Both the position numbers and the translations under genes were made by a program. This document shows positions 1 to 14,411 of a stretch of DNA of 64,000 nt, piece after piece. The DNA is from Terrilactibacillus sp. S3-3 (GTDB lineage Bacteria; Bacillota; Bacilli; Bacillales; Sporolactobacillaceae): the NCBI GenBank assembly GCA_030437565.1, contig CP129291.1, positions 1 to 64,000 on the forward strand. The letters run 5' to 3'. A model generated the notes under the pieces. That model had not been told where the DNA came from and did not search any database. It worked only from the letters and a program-made list of their open reading frames with translations. Every line of letters begins with the position of its first letter. The stretch's first letter is position 1.

Positions 1-1411
1 TTGGACAATATTCAAGACGTTTGGCGTCAGGCACTCGCCATGATAAAGAAAAAACTCAGCAAACCGAGTTTCGAAACTTGGTTAAAAGAAACAAGCGCCC
101 AGAAAATAGATGGCAGCAAAATGATCATTAACGTCCCTAATGACTTTTCACGCGATTGGCTGGAGGAGCATTATTCAAACTTAATCGCCGAAATTATACG
201 TGAAATTACAGGCGTTTTGTACAAGGTGCAATTTGTCATCCCCCAAAGCAAAACGGACAGAAGACCGGATAGTTCCAAAAGAAAGAGGGATCGTATGGAT
301 TTTAATCACTCGAAAGCGGGCCTGAATAATCTGAAAAAAAACGGCCAGCCTCAGGAAGAGTTAAACAAAAGCATGTTGAACTCCAAAAACACTTTCGAAA
401 CATTCGTCATCGGATCGGGAAATCGTTTTGCACATGCTGCATCGCTCGCCGTTGCCGAAGCTCCTGCCAAAGCCTATAATCCCCTCTTTATTTATGGAGG
501 AGTCGGACTGGGGGGAAAACACATTTAATGCACGCTATCGGGCACTATGTCATTGAGCATAACCCTAATGCCAAAGTTGTTTATCTTTCTTCCGAGAAAT
601 TTACCAATGAATTTATCAATTCTATTCGCGACAATAAGACGGTCGAATTCCGCAATAAATATCGAAGCGTCGATGTTTTACTAATAGATGATATTCAATT
701 CTTGGCCGGAAAAGAACAAACACAGGAAGAATTCTTCCACACATTTAACGCATTGCACGAGGAAATATAAACAAATCGTGATATCCAGCGATCGTCCGCC
801 AAAAGAAATACCGACTTTGGAAGATCGGCTGCGCTCGCGCTTCGAATGGGGACTCATCACCGATATCACGCCTCCGGATTTGGAAACAAGGATTGCCATA
901 TTGCGCAAAAAGGCAAAGGCCGAGGGACTGGACATACCTAATGAAGTTATGATTTATATCGCCAACCAAATCGATACGAATATCCGTGAACTTGAAGGTG
1001 CACTGATTCGAGTCATTGCTTTTTCTTCGCTGATCAATCAGGATATTAATGTTGATCTGGCAGCGGAAGCTTTAAAAAAAAATATCATTCCTTCATCAAA
1101 ACCAAGGGTGATTACCATTCAGGACATTCAAATGGTTGTCGGGGAAAAATATCAAATTAAGCTAGAGGATTTTTCTGCCAAAAAAAACGAACAAAATCGA
1201 TCGCTTTTCCAAGACAGATCGCCATGTATTTATCCCGGGAACTGACCGATTTTTCCTTCCAAAGATTGGAGAAGAATTTGGCGGACGGGATCATACGACG
1301 GTCATTCATGCTCATGAAAAAATTTCTAAACTGCTCTCTGCCGATCAAGATCTGCAAAAAACGGTCAACGAGATTATCGAACAGCTTAAAGCACCGATAA
1401 AAATTCAATAA
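1..1411 (+). CDS. dnaA: Chromosomal replication initiator DnaA (frameshifted)
   Basis: DnaA binds DnaA boxes, unwinds oriC and loads the helicase. The product starts at a TTG ([10 protein letters not shown]) at base 1. It shows the N-terminal DnaB-interaction domain (residues 1-85), a variable linker, the AAA+ domain with Walker A (GGVGLG-K) near residue 160 and Walker B ([21 protein letters not shown]), and the C-terminal DNA-binding domain with the DnaA signature ([11 protein letters not shown]). Reading is broken by indels near 512 (G run, six G where four fit), 768, 1178 (eight A where six fit) and about 1253. All domains are present in other frames and the natural stop is at 1409-1411. 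It is the first gene of the dnaA-dnaN group and is essential, so the frameshifts are almost certainly sequence errors. Confidence 0.97.
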
Positions 1412-1605
1412 CGACAAGGCAAAAAATAATCACAGAACTGTGCATAACTTTTTTTGTCTCCTCTTTTTTTTTATCCACAACTTATAAACATGTGGATAAT
1501 GTTTTCTTTCGGGGGTCTTACTTAGTTATCCACATTTTCACACACACTCTATTACTATTATTACTATTTTTTTTTTAAAATCATTAATTTAGGAGGATTT
1601 CGCTG
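1412..1605. other. Replication origin oriC between dnaA and dnaN
   Basis: This intergenic region holds perfect DnaA boxes: TTATCCACA at 1471-1479 and 1526-1534 on the plus strand and its complement TGTGGATAA at 1491-1499. TGTGCATAA at 1439-1447 matches the relaxed TTATNCACA consensus on the minus strand. The boxes are followed by a trinucleotide-repeat AT-rich tract and a poly-T/poly-A stretch running up to the dnaN ribosome binding site. This is the layout of the Bacillus duplex-unwinding side of oriC. A second box cluster upstream of dnaA, usual in Bacillus, would lie outside the window. Confidence 0.9.
1549..1569. promoter_or_regulatory. DnaA-trio unwinding element
   Basis: Starting 14 bases after the DnaA box at 1526-1534, the top strand reads in triplets CTA TTA CTA TTA TTA CTA TTT. 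On the complementary strand read 3' to 5' this is GAT AAT GAT AAT AAT GAT AAA, matching the 3'-(G/A)A(T/A)-5' DnaA-trio pattern described for B. subtilis, where DnaA filaments engage a single strand. The poly-T that follows would ease melting. Confidence 0.8.
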
Positions 1606-2781
1606 ATGCAAGAAATAGCGAATCATCATGCGCCGCTTGCTATGAAATTTACTGTTTTAAAATCAAAATTGGTTGAAGCTGTGGGTCATGTTATGAAAGC
1701 CGTCTCATCCCGGACAACCATTCCCATTCTTACAGGGATCAAGATTACTGCCGGCTTCGGTATTACATTAACCGGCAGTGATTCGGATGTCGCGATAAAA
1801 TCTTTCATCCCGCTTGAAGAAGATGGAAATGAAAATGCCAAAATTGAAGCAGCGGGAAACATTGTTCTGCAGTCAAGTTTTTTTTTTCGGAACTCGTCAG
1901 GAAGCTGCCTGATGATCAAGTCGATATCGAAGTTGACAGCAGACTGATTGCCAAGATCACATCCGGTTCATCCGAATTTAATTTGAATGGCCTTGATCCG
2001 GAAGAGTATCCGACACTCCCTGTTATCAGTGAAGAAAATGTCGTGAATGTAAAAAAGGATCTCTTAAAACATGTCATCAGGCAAACCATCTTCGCAGTGT
2101 CCACCTCAGAAACACGCCCTGTCTTGACAGGTGTAAGGTGGAATATCCAAAACGGCAAACTCGACTGTGTGGCAACGGACAGCCATCGCCTGGCACAAAG
2201 AACAATACCGATTGAAGATGGAACAGGAGCCGATTACCATAATATTATTGTTCCAAAAAGCCTTAATGAACTTTCTAAGATTCTTGATGATAACAGCGAT
2301 GAAACCGTCAGCATGGTCATCACTTCAAATCAAATTTTATTTAAAACCAATAACTTGCAATTTTTCTCGCGTTTATTGGATGGCAATTATCCGGCTACTG
2401 AACGATTAATTCCAAACGAAAGCAAAACGGATATTACGCTGTCGACAAAAGATTTGCTTCACGCCATTGAGAGAGCGTCACTGCTTGCAAAAGAGGAAAG
2501 AAATAACGTGGGTGAAACTCAGAACCGAGAAAGAGCAGATTGAGATTTCATCACAATCCCCCGAATTGGGACGCGTTTTTGAAAATTTGATAGCCGACCA
2601 AGTAGAGGGAGAAGAATTAAGAATCTCTTTCAGCGCAAAATTCATGATGGACGCTTTAAGCCGCATCGATGCGCAAAATATTAAAATCAGCTTTACGGGT
2701 GCGATGCGGCCGTTTATCATTCGTCCGATCGGTGACGAAGGCATTTTGATGATGCTGATTCTTCCGGTCAGAACATTTTAG
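1606..2781 (+). CDS. dnaN: DNA polymerase III sliding clamp, beta subunit (frameshifted)
   Basis: The beta clamp encircles DNA and tethers the replicative polymerase. The start at 1606 is chosen because AGGAGG (1591-1596) lies nine bases upstream. The family-typical start MKFTV is at 1642 without its own ribosome site, so a 12-residue extension is likely or one of the two starts is misread. Three clamp domains are readable through frameshifts near 1880 (ten T where eight fit) and 2508 (GTGGGTG for GTGGTG). The C-terminus, ending LPVRTF, closes at the natural stop. It sits directly behind oriC as in other Bacillales. Confidence 0.96.
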
Positions 2782-2853
2782 TCATTGCCTTTTCTAATAT
2801 CTTTTTCCCGATTTTTGCACAATCAATCGGATAGACAATACAAAAAGTGATTT

Positions 2854-2898
2854 GGCATCCTCCTTGATCTATGAAAGGAAGGATGCCAGGTTTTGTTT
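2854..2898 (+). terminator. Possible terminator after dnaN
   Basis: GGCATCC (2854-2860) pairs with GGATGCC (2881-2887), extended by TCCTT against AAGGA with one bulged A, and is followed by a T-rich stretch (TTTTGTTT). A second short hairpin (TTAGCTG/CAGCTAA) follows at 2903-2923 before yaaA. Confidence 0.55.
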
Positions 2899-2977
2899 AT
2901 CATTAGCTGCTAAAAACAGCTAATCTCAGGCTGGCGCCCGGCTGAGCCAAGTTCTTTAAGAATAGAGGCATTCAAAA

Positions 2978-3199
2978 GTGAAAACGATTAAACTTAAGAA
3001 AGAGGAGTCATATATAACGCTTGGACAGTTATTAAAATATGCCGGGATTATTCAAACAGGCGGAGAGGCTAAATGGTTTTTGGCGGAAACGCCCGTTTTA
3101 GTGAACGGTATCAGCGAATCCAGGCGCGGCAAGAAATTGCTGGATGGTGACCAGATTCAGATTGACCAGCATGGAACTTTTATTATTCGGAAAGATTAA
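2978..3199 (+). CDS. yaaA: S4-domain RNA-binding protein YaaA
   Basis: A 73-residue protein that is almost entirely one S4 RNA-binding fold (ITLGQLLKYAGIIQTGGEAKWF, then VNGISESRRGKKLLDGDQI). Members of this family sit between dnaN and recF in most Firmicutes and are thought to act in ribosome assembly or RNA binding; the exact role is not settled. It starts at GTG 2978 and is intact. Only 15 bases separate it from recF, so the two are probably cotranscribed. Confidence 0.93.
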   Translation: MKTIKLKKEESYITLGQLLKYAGIIQTGGEAKWFLAETPVLVNGISESRRGKKLLDGDQIQIDQHGTFIIRKD

Positions 3200-3214
3200 G
3201 GGGGGACTCCCTTT

Positions 3215-4341
3215 TTGAACCTTGAATCCATTTCTTTAGCCAATTTTAGAAACTACACCAATTTGTCCCTCTCATTTTCCAATTCCGTCAATATTTTTTT
3301 GGGAGAAAATGCACAAGGAAAAACAAACTTGTTGGAATCCATTTATGTTTTAGCGATGGCTAAATCGCACCGTACACCCTACGATAAAGAATTAATCAAA
3401 TGGGATGCCGATTATGGTAAAATAATAGGTAGGCTATCCAAAAAAGGCGGATCCATCCCTTTGGAACTGATCATTTCCAAAAAAGGGAAGAAAGCAAAAG
3501 CCAATCATCTTGAGAAAAAGAAATTAAGCCAGTATGTCGGCATCTGTAATGTCGTCATGTTTGCTCCGGAAGACCTTAATTTAGTCAAAGGCAGTCCGAG
3601 TGTGAGAAGGCGGTTTCTTGACATGGAAATTGGACAGATTCAGCCCGTTTATATTCATGAACTCGCCCAATATCAAAAGGTGCTGCAGCAAAGAAACGCC
3701 CTGTTGAAAGAACTATCACACCGCTCGGTTTTTTCAGATCCCTTGCTCATATTTTAACTGAAAAATTAATTCAGCTCGCGGTTCAATTGGTTTATCGCCG
3801 GCTCTCTTTTATTCTGCAGCTTCGCAAGTGGGCCGCGCCCATTCATGCCAGCATCAGCCAAGGACGCGAAAGGCTTTCGGTCATCTATCAGTCAAGTATC
3901 AATGATGTATCAGAAGATATGGATTTGTCAAAAATAATAACATTGTATCAGACCGGCTTCAAACGGATCAGCAGGCGGGAAATTGAGAGAGGCACGACGC
4001 TTGTCGGTCCGCATCGGGACGATCTGAAATTTTTCGTCAATGAGCGCGATGTTCAGACCTACGGATCACAGGGGCAGCAAAGAACGACGGCCCTTTCTTT
4101 GAAACTTGCAGAATTAGAATTGATAAAAAATGAAGTCGGCGAGTATCCCTTGCTTCTGCTTGATGACGTGTTAAGTGAACTGGATGACATCAGAAAAACA
4201 CATTTGCTCCGCGCTTTTAAACATAAAGTGCAAACCTTTGTGACCACGACGACGAACGTGGAGGGGCTTGATGATGAGCTGATGGAACGAGCTGATGTTT
4301 TTCAAATTAATCAGGGAAACGCTGCCATAACAAAAGGTTGA
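3215..4341 (+). CDS. recF: DNA replication and repair ATPase RecF (frameshifted)
   Basis: RecF is an SMC-like ATPase that with RecO and RecR loads RecA at single-strand gaps. It starts at TTG 3215 behind AGGGGGG. Walker A (GENAQGKTN) lies near residues 30-38. The C-terminal half carries the GPHRDDLKF motif, the ABC-like signature [16 protein letters not shown] and Walker [13 protein letters not shown]. One indel near 3740 (around CCTTGCTCAT) splits the reading frame; continuation in the next frame gives [13 protein letters not shown]. The natural stop is at 4339-4341 and remB follows nine bases later. Confidence 0.95.
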
Positions 4342-4350
4342 GGTGTCGCT

Positions 4351-4611
4351 ATGTATGTTCATTTAGGCGATGACGTCTTCGTTCATACAGATGAGATTAT
4401 CGCTGTTTTTGATTATCAGAAAATGAAAGAGAACGAGACAAATCGGACCATGATGACGGAAAAACTAAAATCGGGAAACTGGGTCTGGGTCGGAATCAGT
4501 TCGAAAACGGTGAAATCGTTTGTTGTGACCGAAGAACGTTTCTATGCCTCTCCTTTCAGTATCGCGACTTTAAAACGAAGGATGCAGGCGCTGGCCCGCT
4601 TTCCTGGGTGA
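4351..4611 (+). CDS. remB: Extracellular matrix regulator RemB (YaaB family)
   Basis: An intact 86-residue protein of the DUF370 family (MYVHLGDDVFVHTDEIIAVFDYQ). In B. subtilis RemB, with RemA, promotes expression of biofilm matrix operons. The family normally sits between recF and gyrB, as here. The C-terminal extension to 86 residues (SIATLKRRMQALARF) is typical of RemB rather than RemA. Spacing to recF suggests cotranscription. Confidence 0.92.
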   Translation: MYVHLGDDVFVHTDEIIAVFDYQKMKENETNRTMMTEKLKSGNWVWVGISSKTVKSFVVTEERFYASPFSIATLKRRMQALARFPG

Positions 4612-4700
4612 AGAGAGGCCGGGTTCAGGGACTGTGCGGCGTACTGGTCCAGGATAAATAAAGTGAATGAATGGAATAAATACACCAGGTTAGGTGGGGT

Positions 4701-6620
<1,920 letters not shown>

Positions 6621-6672
6621 TTGTTTAGACTGGTTTTTTTGTGTTGGGCGGATGAGTTAGGAGGAAATTTGA

Positions 6673-9174
6673 ATGACAGACCAAGATCAGTCAAGAGTAA
6701 GACCTGTTAATATTAGCCAGGAGATGCGGACGTCTTATTTGATTATGCGATGAGTGTGATCGTCGGCCGGGCGCTGCCGGATGTCCGCGATGGCCTGAAA
6801 CCCGTACACCGCCGTATTCTGTACGCGATGAATGAACTGGGCATAACGGCAGACAAGGCTTATAAGAAATCGGCGAGAATCGTAGGCGAAGTGATCGGCA
6901 AGTATCATCCGCACGGCGATGCCGCTGTTTATGATTCTATGGTACGGATGGCACAGGATTTCAGTTACCGTTATGAATTGGTGGACGGCCATGGCAACTT
7001 CGGTTCGGTAGACGGTGACCCGGCTGCGGCGATGCGTTATACGGAAGCCAAAATGTCCAAGATCTCAATGGAAATGGTTCGCGATATTCGAAAAGATACG
7101 ATTGATTTTCAGGATAACTATGATGGGTCGGAAAAAGAACCGGCTGTTCTGCCTTCCCGTTTTCCTAACCTGCTTGTCAACGGGGCTTCCGGCATTGCTG
7201 TCGGGATGGCAACCAATATTCCCCCGCATCAGCTTGGCGAAGTCATCGATGGCGTACTGGCATTAAGCAAAAATCCTGATATTAGTATCGAAGAATTGAT
7301 GCAAATCATCCCGGGTCCGGATTTCCCAACCGCCGGTTTAATCTTAGGACGCGAAGGGATTCGCAGAGCTTACCGGACAGGCCGCGGAGCGATTATTTTA
7401 AGAGCCAGAGTCGAAATTGAACAGCATCCGAGCGGCAAGGAAACCATTATTGTGACCGAGCTGCCTTATCAAGTCAACAAGGCGAAGCTGATCGAACGGA
7501 TCGCCGAGCTCGTTAAGGAAAAAAGAATCGACGGCATAACAGATTTGAGAGACGAATCGGATCGGCGCGGGATGAGAATAGTCATCGAGGTACGCCGGGA
7601 TATGAATGCTAATGTCCTCTTGAACAATCTGTACAAACACACCGGGATGCAAACAAGTTTCGGGATCAATCTTTTAGCTTTAGTGGACGGCAGGCCGCGC
7701 GTTCTTAACTTGAAAGAATGCTTGAAATATTATTTAGATCACAAGAAATTATCATTCGCCGCCGGACACAATTTGAACTGAACAAAGCGGAAGCCAGGGC
7801 ACACATTCTTGAAGGACTCCGTATCGCTCTCGATCACCTGGATGAAGTGATTACGTTAATCCGTAATTCCAAAACCGCTGATATTGCCAGAAACGGCTTG
7901 ATGGAAAATTATCAGCTCTCCTACGAACAAGCACAGGCAATATTGGATATGCGCCTGCAAAGGCTGACCGGGCTGGAAAGAGATAAGATCGAACAAGAGT
8001 ATCAGGAATTGGTCAAAAAAATTGCCGAACTGAAAGCTATCTTAGCTGATGAACAAAAAGTGCTGCAGATCATTCGTGAAGAATTGAATGAGATCAAGGA
8101 AAAATACAATGATGAGAGAAGAACGGAGATTACTGTCGGTACAGATATGATTGAAGACGAAGATCTGATACCGAGGGAAGATATCGTGATCACGCTCTCG
8201 CATAATGGCTATATCAAACGGACGACAGCGGATACTTACAAAAGTCAAAACCGCGGCGGCCGGGGTGTTCAAGGAATGGGAACCAATGAAAACGACTTTG
8301 TTGAACACATGTTTCAAACGAATACCCATTACCATGTGCTCTTCTTTACGAATAAAGGACGAGTTTACCAGTTAAAAGGTTATGAAATTCCCGAATTCGG
8401 ACGGACCGCCAAAGGTATCCCGATCATTAATTTGATTCAGATAGAAAAAGGTGAATATATTACGGCCGTTTTCCCAATTGAAGATTTTGACGATGACCAT
8501 TACTTGATCTTTTTAACCAAAAAAGGCATTACCAAACGTTCTCCTTTATCCGTTTTTTTTTCTAATATAAGGAAAGGCGGCCTGTTCGCCATTACGATTC
8601 ATGATGAAGATGAACTGATTGCCGTCCGCTTAACTGACGGACAGCAAGAGGTGATTGTCGGAACGAAAAAAGGAATGGCTATTCGTTTTAAAGAGGACGA
8701 TGTCCGGTCAATGGGTCGAAATGCTGCCGGTGTGAAGGCGATCGATCACGTTATCCGCCGGTGATGAAGTGGTTGGAATGGGGATTATTGAAGACAACAG
8801 CGATGTGCTGATTGTGACGGAAAAAGGGTTCGGAAAACGCACGGCCGCTGAGGAATACCGAATTCAGACAAGAGGCGGAAAAGGGCTTAAAACATGCAAT
8901 ATTACTGAAAAAAAAAAATGGTGATGTTGTGGCCTTGAGAACGGTCAACGAAGATGAAGATTTAATGATTATGACTTCAAACGGGATTATTATCCGCACG
9001 GCCGTATCCGGTATATCAAGGCTTGGTCGCAACACGATGGGTGTGACGCTTATTCGTGTGAGTGAAGGAGACAGCGTTGCGACGGTTGCCCGCATCCAAA
9101 AAAATGACGACAATGATGATCCGGATAATCCAGGTGCGGATGGACCTGAACAAAATGAAGACAAAGATGAATAG
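6673..9174 (+). CDS. gyrA: DNA gyrase subunit A (frameshifted)
   Basis: This is the breakage-reunion subunit of gyrase. The start ATG 6673 follows GGAGGAAATTTGA. After a frameshift near 6740 the protein continues [28 protein letters not shown]. The catalytic tyrosine lies in [14 protein letters not shown]. The C-terminal beta-pinwheel carries the GyrA box [11 protein letters not shown]. Further indels are near 7730 (CACAAG for CACCAAG), 8755 and 8908 (A run). At 8552 an apparent three-T insertion keeps frame but adds a residue relative to the usual [12 protein letters not shown]. The acidic tail (DDNDDPDN...NEDKDE) is typical. Confidence 0.97.
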
Positions 9175-9266
9175 GGAGAAGCATCATTTCAGGGAGTGAA
9201 CACAAGAATGTCCGTCTTGTGTCCAAAAATGAGTGCCAATATTTTTATGAATGCGGGGATTACGTG

Positions 9267-10350
9267 ATGAAGGTGAACAGAACAGCGTTAATTCCAGGAT
9301 GTGTATTGGAGAAAGTTTTTTTTTTCTAAGTCGACGAGACCGCTTATCAAGGCGGGCACAGTCTTAAAAGATGTTCATCTGAAGTTTCTTGAAGCTTTTC
9401 TGATTGAAACGGTGTACGTGAAGAATGTTTTAGCGGACGGCAAATTTTTTCAATATGACGAAGACGCGGCGAGTAAACCGGCCGCGGCCGCGGCGGAGGA
9501 ACCAAAATCACTGGACGAAAAATATGCTTTTGCTGTTCGCTCTTATCGCTCTTTCTTTCTAGAATGGCAGAGCGGGAAGGCCATTGATATTGGACGATTC
9601 AGAAGGGCAATGCTGCCGCTTCTAACGGATCTTTTCGATAGTGGTGTGAGCTGGCTGGCCAACTATATTGGACGGGAGACGATGGTACAAAGCGCTGGCG
9701 ATCGTGCTGTAGCTGTGGGAGTGCTCTCGGCTTTTCTCGAGAAATGTGATCTCAGCCAAGGTGAAGTCTTGCAGGTTGGCATGGGGGGAGTACTCGCGGA
9801 TTGCGGATTGGCGAAATTGCCCCGCTCACTTCTGGAGAGAAAAGACAGCTTGACGGCATTCGAAAGAAGAGCGTATGAAGAGCATCCGGTCCACGGCTAT
9901 AAAATGTTAAAAAACGTGGCAACGATTAAAGAAGGCACTCCTTTAGCTGTGCTTCAGCATCATGAGTATGTTGACGGCAGCGGTTATCCGCTGAAACTTA
10001 CCGGTTCCGAGCTTCACGAATTCGGCAAAATTGTCGCCATTGCCGATAACTTTCTTCAGATCGCCGAATATGCTCCGCATACAAACCGGCCGTTTTGTAT
10101 TTTGGAGAAGATGGAGACGACTTTTTATGGAAAATTATCACATTATTTATGGCGAAAATTCTGTACGGAAATGATGACGTTATATATCGGTGCCCGTGTT
10201 AAACTTTCCGACGGCCGCTTAGGCGAGATCACCTTTATTCCGGATAAATCTCCAACGCGCCCGCTCATTCGATTGGAGAATAACCGTGTTATTGTTCTGT
10301 CGCAGGAGCGGGATCTTATGATTGATAAAGTGGCGCCGTTCCCATTATGA
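9267..10350 (+). CDS. HD-GYP-like domain protein with altered HD motif (frameshifted)
   Basis: HD-GYP proteins are usually cyclic-di-GMP phosphodiesterases. This roughly 360-residue protein has an N-terminal alpha/beta segment (KAGTVLKDVHLKFLEAFLIE) and a C-terminal domain with the later HD-GYP motifs: EEHPVHGYKML, QHHEYVDGSGYPLKLTG and GKIVAIADNFLQIAEY. The HD dyad itself reads VLADCGLAKLP instead of the usual HDIGKIGIP, so the metal-binding histidine is replaced by alanine. Start ATG 9267 (MKVNRTALIPGCVLEK) is inferred; a run of ten T near 9315-9324 breaks the frame. It lies between gyrA and convergent yaaC, overlapping the yaaC stop by six bases. Confidence 0.85.
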
Positions 10351-11297
10351 GTTCTCTTCCATCATCGTGATAAAATCCAGCAGAATGGCCGGGATTTTTC
10401 TCGATGAGATATCAAGAAACTGTTTAATAAAAGCAATATCCGCCGATGCACGCTGGAAGTGAAGATCGTACCACCACTCCGTTTCGTATCGGCAGATCAT
10501 GCTTAAATTGTACAAAACAAGGTAATGCACCATGGCTTCCGGAAACAGATTTAAATCATCTCTTTGGCTTGGAAAAAATAAATCGTGATCGATTGTCATT
10601 TGCAAGAGTTGATGGTCGGCGGGACGGCAAATAGAATTGAGTTTAACAGTTAGTTCTTTAAGCTGTCTATTGCCGGAAACAAGCAGCCCATAGGGAGCTA
10701 GAAAAGATTTGAAACGGTCCGCAGTCATGTGCAGTCATCATCAAGGACATCGCCGGGAAGAGAATAGCGTGCAGGCCCCTCTTTTTTTAGCTGATAATGA
10801 ATCGTAGAAGAGCGAAGCCGATGATACAGGATGCCCATTTCAGGAATTTGCCTGAGCAGCTGATCCATGACAAGTGATCGATCGACGGGTGGTTTCATGT
10901 GGAACATTTTTTCCGCAACTTGTGAAAAAAGGCCGTGGCGCTGAATACGTACGGTATCCTCCAAAAAAAGATAGTCTTTTTTTTTTTTTTTGCTTGCGCG
11001 CAGTAACACCATGGGACAGGACTTTGCTGCTTTCGGGATAATGCGGGTTGACAATCAAAAGGCAGGCCTTTAGCAGCTGCACCATCCCGTAAAAAAACAG
11101 TACAGGCTTAATTTCATAAGGAGAACGGTCTGCCTGATAGTAATAATTTTTCCCGTGTTCCAAATAATAACAAAATGGATAGCTATTCCTGTAACTATGC
11201 GCAGTCGGCTCAGCTTGTCCGTTTTTTGGTAGCAACGGAGCAAAAAAGTCTGACAATAAGTGACGGATTGGTAAGGAAGAAAGCCTTGAAAGAACAT
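10345..11297 (-). CDS. yaaC: YaaC-like family protein (frameshifted)
   Basis: Function unknown; the family is found next to guaB in Bacillales. Recognisable stretches are SYRNSYPFCYYLEHGKNYYY, IKPVLFFYGMVQLLKACLL and VNPHYPESSKVLSHGVTARK, then HGLFSQVAEKMFHMK in another frame. The start at 11297 (MFFQGFLPYQS) is preferred because AGGAG precedes it on the minus strand. Frameshifts are near 11220, 10990 (a run of about fourteen T on the plus strand), 10865 and 10726. It is divergent from guaB and convergent with the HD-GYP gene. Confidence 0.85.
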
Positions 11298-11370
11298 ACA
11301 GATAACGCTCCTATTATTTGAATTATTCAACTTTGCTGTGTTCCTTGACAGTAGTTTGTCCAATTGATAA

Positions 11371-12896
<1,526 letters not shown>

Positions 12897-12908
12897 TGGT
12901 CAACCAAT

Positions 12909-12946
12909 CCAGGGCGATCTCTTCCGCCCTGTTTTTTTTTTTTTTT
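12909..12946 (+). terminator. Rho-independent terminator of guaB
   Basis: AGGGCG (12911-12916) pairs with CGCCCT (12925-12930) around a short loop and is followed by a run of about fifteen T. Confidence 0.9.
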
Positions 12947-12950
12947 GTGT

Positions 12951-12970
12951 TCATGATCATGTGATCATGA
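12951..12970. promoter_or_regulatory. 20-bp imperfect palindrome upstream of dacA
   Basis: TCATGATCAT and GTGATCATGA form an inverted repeat with mismatches only at the central pair. It abuts a possible -10 (TAAAAT, 12971-12976) and lies 38 bases before the dacA start, a good place for an operator. No known regulator is assigned. Confidence 0.4.
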
Positions 12971-13007
12971 TAAAATGAGATGGGTGTTTTAAATTATTCG
13001 GGGGTGT

Positions 13008-14351
13008 ATGGGGTTGGATTTCAAGAAACGACTGCGAAGACTTGCGATTTTTTGTGCATTATTCGCTCTGACTTTGGCGGCGGCTTTCGGTCCGTTTTCC
13101 GCTAAAGCCTGGGCAGATGACAGTCTGGATGTAAAAGCAAAATCTGCGATATTGGTTGATTATAATACCGGTCAAATTTTGTTCGAAAAAGATGCCGATC
13201 ACATCTATCCGCCGGCAAGCATGACAAAAATGATGACCGAATATTTGGTGATGAAGGCCCTTCACTCGGGCAAGATCAGCTGGAATACAAAAGTGAATGT
13301 CAGCGATTATGCATATAAAATTTCGCAGAACCGCAGTTTTTCCAACGTTCCGCTGAAGCAGGATTACCAGTATACAGTCAGAGAACTGTACGAAGCGATG
13401 GCTATCTATTCCGCCAATGGGGCAACGATTGCTCTTGCTGAAAAATTAGGCGGAAGCGAGAAGAATTTTGTCGATTTGATGAATCAAACAGCGAAAAAGC
13501 TGGGAATGACCCATGCGCATTATATTAACAGTTCGGGGCTCGACAATGTCGACTTGGGTAAATATGCTCCTTATGGCGGCAAAAATGACAGCAATGAGCT
13601 TTCGGCACGGGATATCGCCAAATTGGCCTATCACATCGTAAAAGACTATCCTGAAGCTCTACATATTTCCAAAGTTCCGCTCAAAAAATTTACAGCGGGT
13701 GTTGATAAACCGATTCAAATGGTAAACGAATTATATGCTGCCCGGATTTGGGACGAACATGAATAAATTCAAGTATACCGGTGTCGACGGTCTGAAAACT
13801 GGACACACTGATCTTGCCGGCTATTGTTTTACCGGTACAGTCAGCCAAAATGGTCACCGTCTAATCAGCGTCGTCATGGGCACATCCTCGGATGACGAGC
13901 GTTTTCAACAAACAAAGAAATTATTTGATTACGGCTATCAGCAATTCACAAAAAAGACGATTGTCAAGAAATATCAGGCGATCAAAGGCGAGTCCCCTCT
14001 TCCCGTTGAGAATGGAAAGAAAGCAAACGTTCATCTCGGTTTTGGCAAGACATTGAAATTTATGGTGCCGAGTGACGTCAATAATCAATATACATTTAAA
14101 GTGCATTTAGACCGTTCCAAGCTGAATAAGAATGGGAAATTGGAGGCGCCGGTCAACAAAGGAGAAAAATTGGGCTATGCAACATTGTCGGCCCAAAACG
14201 GAGCAGTATATGGATATCTTTACAATAGAATGTAAAGGTGCCTGTTGTTGCTTCTGAACAAGTTGATCGAACAAACTGGTTCATTTTATTATTTAAAGGC
14301 ATTGGCCATTTTTTCGCTAACCTGTTCGGAGGCATTGTGCATCTTTTCTAA
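13008..14351 (+). CDS. dacA: D-alanyl-D-alanine carboxypeptidase, PBP5 type (frameshifted)
   Basis: Trims the terminal D-Ala of peptidoglycan pentapeptides at the outer membrane face. It has a signal peptide (FCALFALTLAAAFGPFSAKAWA), the SxxK site ASMTK, the SxN motif YSANG and KTG in LKTGHTD, followed by the PBP5 C-terminal beta domain. Frameshifts are near 13735 and 14230. After the second (AGAATG where AGAAATG fits) the frame reads VKVPVVASEQVDRTNWF and then an amphipathic anchor helix ending FGGIVHLF, with the natural stop at 14349-14351, so the protein is about 115 bases longer than a naive call. The start is ATG 13008 or the better-spaced TTG 13014. Confidence 0.93.
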
Positions 14352-14361
14352 GCATGTGGAA

Positions 14362-14395
14362 AAAGGAGATTTTCCACAGGAGAGTCTCCTTTTTT
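14362..14395 (+). terminator. Terminator after dacA
   Basis: AAAGGAGA (14362-14369) pairs with TCTCCTTT (14385-14392), followed by T residues. An overlapping hairpin TGTGGAAAA/TTTTCCACA (14355-14378) shares bases with it. Confidence 0.8.
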
Positions 14396-14411
14396 AAAAA
14401 TTCTTAATAGG

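Noticed and set aside
2898..2960. Hairpin TTAGCTG/CAGCTAA before yaaA considered as a riboswitch
   Set aside because: Single short stem without conserved motifs; more likely part of the terminator region.
14355..14392. Overlapping hairpins after dacA considered as an attenuator
   Set aside because: They lie after the stop codon, and the downstream hairpin is an ordinary terminator; overlap is small and may be chance.
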